A stretch of DNA of 64,000 nt from positions 6,138,001-6,202,000 of the forward strand of contig NZ_CP107903.1 of assembly GCF_036013955.1 (NCBI RefSeq), given 5' to 3'. The stretch's first letter is position 1. Each line of letters starts with the position of its first letter. This DNA comes from Streptomyces sp. NBC_00459 (GTDB lineage Bacteria; Actinomycetota; Actinomycetes; Streptomycetales; Streptomycetaceae). Both the position numbers and the translations under genes were made by a program. Positions 60,048 to 64,000 of the stretch are shown here, piece by piece. The notes under the pieces were generated by a model that was not told where the DNA came from, did not search any database, and saw only the letters and a program-made list of their open reading frames with translations.

Positions 60048-60626
60048 GTGGGGACCGTAACGATCGGTGTGTCGATCTCGGTCCCGGAGCCACACGGCAG
60101 CCTGCTCCAGGAGCGGCGTGCGGGCTTCGGCGACGCCGCCGCACACGGTATCCCCACCCATGTCACCCTGTTGCCGCCCACGGAGATCGACTCCGAGGCG
60201 CTGCCCGCCATCGAGGCACACCTCGTCGAGGTGGCCGCCGCGGGCCGCCCGTTCCCGATGCGGCTCTCCGGGACGGGCACCTTCCGGCCGGTGTCGCCCG
60301 TCGTGTTCGTCAAGATCGTCGAGGGTGCGGAGGCCTGCACCTGGCTGCAGAAGCAGGTCCGTGACGCCTCCGGGCCGGTGGCGCGCGAGCTGCAGTTCCC
60401 GTACCACCCGCATGTGACGGTCGCGCACAGCATCGCCGAGGAGGCGATGGACCGCGCCTTCGCGGAACTCGCCGACTACGAGGCCGACTGGCCCTGCACC
60501 GGCTTCGCCCTCTACGAGCAGGGGGCCGACGCGGTGTGGCGCAAGCTGCGCGAGTACACCTTCGGCGCGGCCGTGGTGCCGCCGCAGGCCGCTCATGTTG
60601 ACCGCGGCACCCTTCCCACCAGGTAG
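60048..60626 (+). CDS. 2'-5' RNA ligase/phosphodiesterase-like protein (2H superfamily)
   Basis: The product is 192 aa. GTG at 60048 has AGGAG 7 nt upstream. It carries the two 2H-family motifs, THVTL (about 38-42) and HVTVAH (about 123-128), each with a catalytic H-x-T. Length and spacing match the LigT/ThpR-like family, which cleaves or forms 2',5' or cyclic phosphodiester bonds in RNA. No partner is visible. It lies 243 bp after trpS and 50 bp before the YihY gene on the same strand. Confidence 0.85.
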   Translation: MGTVTIGVSISVPEPHGSLLQERRAGFGDAAAHGIPTHVTLLPPTEIDSEALPAIEAHLVEVAAAGRPFPMRLSGTGTFRPVSPVVFVKIVEGAEACTWLQKQVRDASGPVARELQFPYHPHVTVAHSIAEEAMDRAFAELADYEADWPCTGFALYEQGADAVWRKLREYTFGAAVVPPQAAHVDRGTLPTR

Positions 60627-60676
60627 AACCGCCGACAGCCGCCACCAACAGGTGTTTCCGGGGTACAAGGTCATCC

Positions 60677-61552
60677 ATGGACTGGCTGAAGAAGCTCCCC
60701 GGCGTCGGACCGATCGTCGTCCGCCTCATGACCACGCACGTATGGCGGTCGTACGAGCGTCTCGACCGGGTGAAGTGGTCGCGGCTCGCGGCGGCGATGA
60801 CCTTCATCAGCTTCGTGGCGCTGTTCCCGCTGCTCACCGTGGCCGCCGCGATCGCCGCGGCCACGCTCAGCACCGGGCGCCAGAACGAGCTCCAGGAGAA
60901 GATCGCCGAGCAGGTGCCCGGCATCTCCGAGCAGCTGGACATCGACGGTCTGGTCCAGAACGCGGGCACGATCGGGGTGATCGCCGGCGCCGTGCTGCTG
61001 TTCACCGGGATCGGGTGGGTCGGCTCGATGCGGGAGTGTCTGCGGGCGGTGTGGGAGGTGCCCGAGGACGAGGGGAACCCCGTCCTGCGCAAGGTCAAGG
61101 ACACCGGTGTGCTGGTCGGGCTCGGCGGCGCCGTCCTCGTCACGATCGCCGCGTCCACCGTCGCCTCGGCGGCGGTCGGCTGGACGGCGCGCGGACTCGG
61201 CATCGACGAGGCCGGCTGGGGGGCGGTACTGCTTCGCCTCGCCGCGTTCGCCGTAGCGGTTCTCGCCGACTTCCTCCTGCTCCTGTACGTCCTCACCCTG
61301 CTGCCCGGCGTGGAGCCGACCCGGCGCCGGCTGTTCGTCGCCGCGCTGATCGGCGCGGCCGGCTTCGAGCTGCTGAAGCTGCTGCTCAGCAGCTATATGC
61401 AGGGGGTGGCGGCGAAGAGCATGTACGGGGCGTTCGGTGTCCCCGTGGCCCTGTTGCTGTGGATCAACTTCACGTCGAAACTCGTCCTGTTCTGCGCCTC
61501 CTGGACGGCGACGCCGAGCGAGGAGGCGTCCGGCGAGGAGGGTGCGGAGTGA
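60677..61552 (+). CDS. YihY/BrkB family inner-membrane protein
   Basis: The product is 291 aa, with ATG at 60677. A short amphipathic start (MDWLKKLPGVGPIVVRLM) is followed by six membrane segments: LAAAMTFISFVALFPLLTVAAAI, GVIAGAVLLFTGIGWV, LVGLGGAVLVTIAASTVASAAV, LAAFAVAVLADFLLLLYVLTLLP, LFVAALIGAAGFELLKLLLS and VALLLWINFTSKLVLFCASW. The family was named a ribonuclease in error; its function is not settled. Acidic C-terminal tail. Confidence 0.9.
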   Translation: MDWLKKLPGVGPIVVRLMTTHVWRSYERLDRVKWSRLAAAMTFISFVALFPLLTVAAAIAAATLSTGRQNELQEKIAEQVPGISEQLDIDGLVQNAGTIGVIAGAVLLFTGIGWVGSMRECLRAVWEVPEDEGNPVLRKVKDTGVLVGLGGAVLVTIAASTVASAAVGWTARGLGIDEAGWGAVLLRLAAFAVAVLADFLLLLYVLTLLPGVEPTRRRLFVAALIGAAGFELLKLLLSSYMQGVAAKSMYGAFGVPVALLLWINFTSKLVLFCASWTATPSEEASGEEGAE

Positions 61553-61646
61553 TGGGGCGAGACCGGGTTCTCGCCCCCGCCGCCCCTGCCCGTCCCTGGG
61601 GGCTGCCGCCCCCAGACCCCCGCTTTCGGCCCTGAAGGGGCCTCGT

Positions 61647-61694
61647 CCTCGAACGCCGGACGGGCTGACAATCCAGCCCCTCCGGCGTTCGAGG
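61647..61694. terminator. Long hairpin, Streptomyces intergenic repeat
   Basis: CCTCGAACGCCGGA (61647-61660) pairs with 61681-61694. One C-C mismatch follows, then GGGCTG (61662-61667) pairs with CAGCCC (61674-61679), loop ACAATC. The arms are the widely repeated Streptomyces CTCGAACGCCGGA element. It separates the YihY gene from the convergent carboxypeptidase. Confidence 0.88.
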
Positions 61695-61729
61695 AGCGGG
61701 GTCCGGGGCGGCGGGGGCGCAATCCGCTG

Positions 61730-63025
61730 TCACCGCCGCCGCAGCGGCCACCGCCGGTTGATAAGAAACGCGCCCCCCGCAAGCAGCACCACCACACCAC
61801 CGGTGATCCCGAGCGCGACGCCCATCCCGCCGCCGTCCGACCCGGACGTGGCCGCCGCCTTCGCGACCGGCGACGCGGAGGAGTCACCCTTGCCGGCCCC
61901 GTCACCCGAGCCGCCCCCCGCCTCTCCGGAGTCGGCGGCGTCCGTCGAGCCCGGCTGGGCGCTCGCCTCCGCGCCCTTGGGCGCGACCAACTCGCCCACC
62001 GGCTGCACCTTCCCGGCGGCCCGGAAGCCCCAGTCGAGCAGCCGCGCGGTCTCCTTGTAGACCTCGTTGTGCTCGGCCTTCTCCGGGTTCATGACCGTGA
62101 CCAGCAGCACCTTGCCACCCCGTTCGGCGACCCCCGTGAAGGTCGCGCCCGCGTTGGTGGTGTTGCCGTTCTTCACCCCCGCGATGCCCTGGTACACCGA
62201 GATGTCCGGGGCGCCGGCGAGCAGCCGGTTGGTGTTCTGGATCTCGAAGGACCCGCGGACCAGCTTGCCCTTCTTGTTCTTCTTCGTCTCGCCGGGGAAC
62301 TTGGCCGAAACCGTCGAGCAGTACTCGCGGAAGTCCTTCTTCTGCAGCCCGGAGCGGGCGAACAGCGTCAGGTCGTACGCCGACGACACCTGCCCCCGCT
62401 CGTCGTAGCCGTCGGGGCTCACCACGTTGGTGTCGAGCGCCTGGAGCTCCTCCGCGTGCTCGTTCATCTCCTTGACCGTGGCCGCGACGCCACCGTTCAT
62501 GTGGGAGAGCACGTGCACCGCGTCGTTGCCGGAGCGCAGGAAGACGCCGAGCCACAGGTCGTGGACGGTGTACGTCTCCTTCTCCTTGATGCCGACCATG
62601 CTGGAACCGGCGCCGACGTCCGCCAGCTCGTCGGCCGCGACCTTGTGCTTCAGCGTCCTCGGGAACTTCGGCAGCACGGTGTCGGCGAACAGCATCTTCA
62701 GCGTGCTCGCCGGGGGCAGCCGCCAGTGCGCGTTGTGGGCGGCGAGCACATCACCGGACTCGGCGTCCGAGACGATCCACGAGCGGGCGCTGAGGTCCTT
62801 GGGGATCACCGGCACCCCGTCGGCGAGGTTCACCTGCGTCCCGGCCTGCCCGAGCCGCTCCCCGCCCACGGTCGACATCTTCGCCGGGGGAGTCACCGAA
62901 GGCGAGGCGCTCGGTGTCGGCTTGGGAGCCGCGAACGCCGGTACGGGCGCGGTCAGCGCGGCGGACAACAGGGTGGCGGAGGTGACCAGCAGGGTTCGCT
63001 TGGCGGTCTTCTTCGAGGCGGACAC
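61730..63025 (-). CDS. D-alanyl-D-alanine carboxypeptidase (S11, PBP5-like)
   Basis: The product is 431 aa. GTG at 63025 is proposed from the conserved signal-peptide start; no ribosome site is seen. Signal peptide 1-32 (LLVTSATLLSAALTAPVPAFA). The penicillin-binding fold has SxxK in PASTLKML (about 107), SGN in LRSGNDAVH, and KNG in AGVKNGNTTNAG where the family usually has KTG. A Gly/Ser/Ala stalk (about 370-400) ends in a membrane anchor (VALGITGGVVVLLAGGAFLI) with a basic tail. It trims the terminal D-Ala from peptidoglycan stems. Confidence 0.92.
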   Translation of the reverse strand: MSASKKTAKRTLLVTSATLLSAALTAPVPAFAAPKPTPSASPSVTPPAKMSTVGGERLGQAGTQVNLADGVPVIPKDLSARSWIVSDAESGDVLAAHNAHWRLPPASTLKMLFADTVLPKFPRTLKHKVAADELADVGAGSSMVGIKEKETYTVHDLWLGVFLRSGNDAVHVLSHMNGGVAATVKEMNEHAEELQALDTNVVSPDGYDERGQVSSAYDLTLFARSGLQKKDFREYCSTVSAKFPGETKKNKKGKLVRGSFEIQNTNRLLAGAPDISVYQGIAGVKNGNTTNAGATFTGVAERGGKVLLVTVMNPEKAEHNEVYKETARLLDWGFRAAGKVQPVGELVAPKGAEASAQPGSTDAADSGEAGGGSGDGAGKGDSSASPVAKAAATSGSDGGGMGVALGITGGVVVLLAGGAFLINRRWPLRRR

Positions 63026-63035
63026 GATCGAGAAC

Positions 63036-63045
63036 GTACATGTAC
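63036..63045. promoter_or_regulatory. Palindrome before the carboxypeptidase gene
   Basis: GTACATGTAC is a perfect 10-bp palindrome 10 bp upstream of the carboxypeptidase start. It may overlap the -10 region (TACATGT). The remaining 205 bp to the next gene (63026-63230) show no other feature. Confidence 0.4.
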
Positions 63046-63230
63046 CAGCCCGTGAAGTCGCACCGCCCCCGGGCCGAACCCGCACACCCCCTTCCCCACC
63101 CCGGCCACGGGTCCCAGCACCAGGCGGCGATACTGGACGCATGCTGTGCTCATCCGGGGGACAACCCCCGGACCCCCGGCCGACCGGGTCGGAGTGAGTT
63201 GCCCGGTGTAGTGATGAAAGGCCCGTTTTT

Positions 63231-63473
63231 GTGAAACTCAGCCGCCCCGTCTCCTGGTTCCTGCTCGCCTTCGGGGTGTGGAGCTGGGTCATCTGGGTCA
63301 CTTTCATCAAGAATCTGGTCAAGGACGGCAGCGGGCTCGCGTTCGACGACGCGGGCACACCGACGGCGTACTTCTGGGTGCATCTGGTGCTCGCGGTCGT
63401 CTCCTTCGTATTGGGGACGATCGTCGGGGGCATCGGGTTGCGCGGACTGCGCGCTTTGCGCCAGACCTCATAA
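63231..63473 (+). CDS. SCO4848-family membrane protein
   Basis: The product is 80 aa, with GTG at 63231 after AAAGG. Two membrane segments: WFLLAFGVWSWVIWVTFI (about 8-26) and YFWVHLVLAVVSFVLGTIVGGIGLRGL (about 47-73). The first residues MKLSRPVSWFLLAFGVWSW are the signature I recall for the family named after S. coelicolor SCO4848. Function unknown. The next gene starts 16 bp later, so they are probably co-transcribed. Confidence 0.85.
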   Translation: MKLSRPVSWFLLAFGVWSWVIWVTFIKNLVKDGSGLAFDDAGTPTAYFWVHLVLAVVSFVLGTIVGGIGLRGLRALRQTS

Positions 63474-63489
63474 CGGGGGACACACCCGC

Positions 63490-64000
63490 ATGGTCATCGT
63501 TTTCCTGCTCGTCGCGGTCGCCGCTCTGGTGGGGCTGCACTGGTACGTCTGGCGCCGTCTGGTGCGCGACACCACCGCCGGCCCCGGCCTCGCCCGCCGC
63601 GTCGGCACGGTGGTGTTCGTCGCCCTGCCCGTCATGATGGTCGCCGCCCTGGCCGCCGAGCGTGGTGGCGCGCCCTTCTGGCTCCAGCGCACGCTGGCCT
63701 GGCCGGGCTTCCTGTGGCTGGCCCTGTTCATGTATCTGGGGCTGGCACTGATCGCGGGCGAGCTCGTACGGCCACTGCTGCGACGGTTCCTTGAGCGGCG
63801 CGGGCCGGCCGAGGCGCCCGTACCGCCGCCCGTACCGCTCCGGAAGGCGGAGACCGTCCCGGCGGGGGCACCGGAGACCGCGGAACCGGCAACGGGGACT
63901 TCTGACACCCCGAGCGTCCCTGCCTCCCCCCGCCTCCTCGCCGCCCCCTCCCGGCGCCTGTTCGTCTCCCGTGTCGTGGCCGGCGCCGCGGCGGCGACCG
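63490..64000 (+). CDS. Probable membrane metallophosphoesterase, N-terminal part (cut by window end)
   Basis: ATG at 63490 opens a frame that runs off the window after 170 codons. Visible: an N-terminal membrane segment (VIVFLLVAVAALVGLHWYVWRRLV), two more near 38-58 and 70-92 (FLWLALFMYLGLALIAGEL), and a Pro/Ala/Glu-rich cytoplasmic linker. The metallophosphatase domain itself would lie beyond the edge. The family is inferred from this membrane part and from its place after the SCO4848-type gene (recollection of SCO4849). Confidence 0.6.
   Translation, partial: MVIVFLLVAVAALVGLHWYVWRRLVRDTTAGPGLARRVGTVVFVALPVMMVAALAAERGGAPFWLQRTLAWPGFLWLALFMYLGLALIAGELVRPLLRRFLERRGPAEAPVPPPVPLRKAETVPAGAPETAEPATGTSDTPSVPASPRLLAAPSRRLFVSRVVAGAAAAT

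Noticed and set aside
61730..63025. KNG instead of KTG in the carboxypeptidase as a sign of inactivation
   Set aside because: I recall the same KNG in other Streptomyces S11 carboxypeptidases, and SxxK and SGN are intact.

Overview
The window is about 72 percent GC by eye, with strong third-position GC bias, frequent GTG starts, AGGAGG-type ribosome sites and long antisense shadow frames. This is a Streptomyces chromosome. The order of housekeeping genes (pcrA, M23 peptidase, lipase, icmB, sucCD, perM-like, purNH, folD, DUF3017, mdh, glyA, trpS, YihY, D-Ala-D-Ala carboxypeptidase, SCO4848-type membrane protein) matches my memory of the SCO4797-SCO4849 segment of S. coelicolor. I read it as core chromosome carrying one large accessory block. 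I see no insertion sequence, integrase, tRNA, rRNA or CRISPR array.

Region by region. 1-4 kb: end of the PcrA helicase, a membrane-anchored LytM/M23 endopeptidase, a lipase, and an orphan B12-binding mutase subunit. 4-12.4 kb: a five-gene two-operon unit (DUF5691 and SWIM zinc finger leftward; MoxR ATPase, DUF5682 and VWA protein rightward). 12.6-22.5 kb: a proline-rich exported protein, succinyl-CoA synthetase (sucCD) behind a CRP-like site, an XRE/sigma-like fusion regulator, a PerM-like membrane protein, a divisome-type membrane protein, and purN-purH. 22.6-30.5 kb: an XRE/peptidoglycan-binding protein, an I36 inhibitor gene interrupted by one in-frame TGA, a Gly/Tyr/Pro/Gln-rich membrane protein, folD-DUF3017, two related XRE membrane proteins, and mdh.

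30.8-54.1 kb is the accessory block. It opens with a membrane operon whose first two proteins share a short motif at facing termini, like an amyloid-type signalling pair. DUF5954, a TPR/Sel1 protein, small hypothetical genes and an HhH protein with a partner follow. Then comes a compact probable biosynthetic cluster (38.8-51.4 kb): a SARP-type regulator with an eroded STAND P-loop, an AhpD-like protein, a fused p-aminobenzoate synthase (PabAB), a PabC-like lyase, an FAD aromatic hydroxylase, two adenylate-forming ligases, a membrane ABM-domain protein and a DUF3050 haem-oxygenase-like protein. It has no visible carrier protein, PKS or NRPS. I infer an aminobenzoate-derived small metabolite and do not recognise the product. 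A DMT exporter, a lipoprotein and a glutathionylspermidine-synthase-like ATP-grasp enzyme close the block.

54.2-64 kb returns to core. glyA lies behind a clear ZTP (pfl) riboswitch. Next come an ECF sigma/anti-sigma-like pair and a neighbouring exported protein whose promoters share the same ECF-type elements, then trpS, a 2'-5' RNA ligase-like protein, YihY, a D-alanyl-D-alanine carboxypeptidase, a SCO4848-family membrane protein and the start of a probable membrane metallophosphoesterase cut by the window edge.
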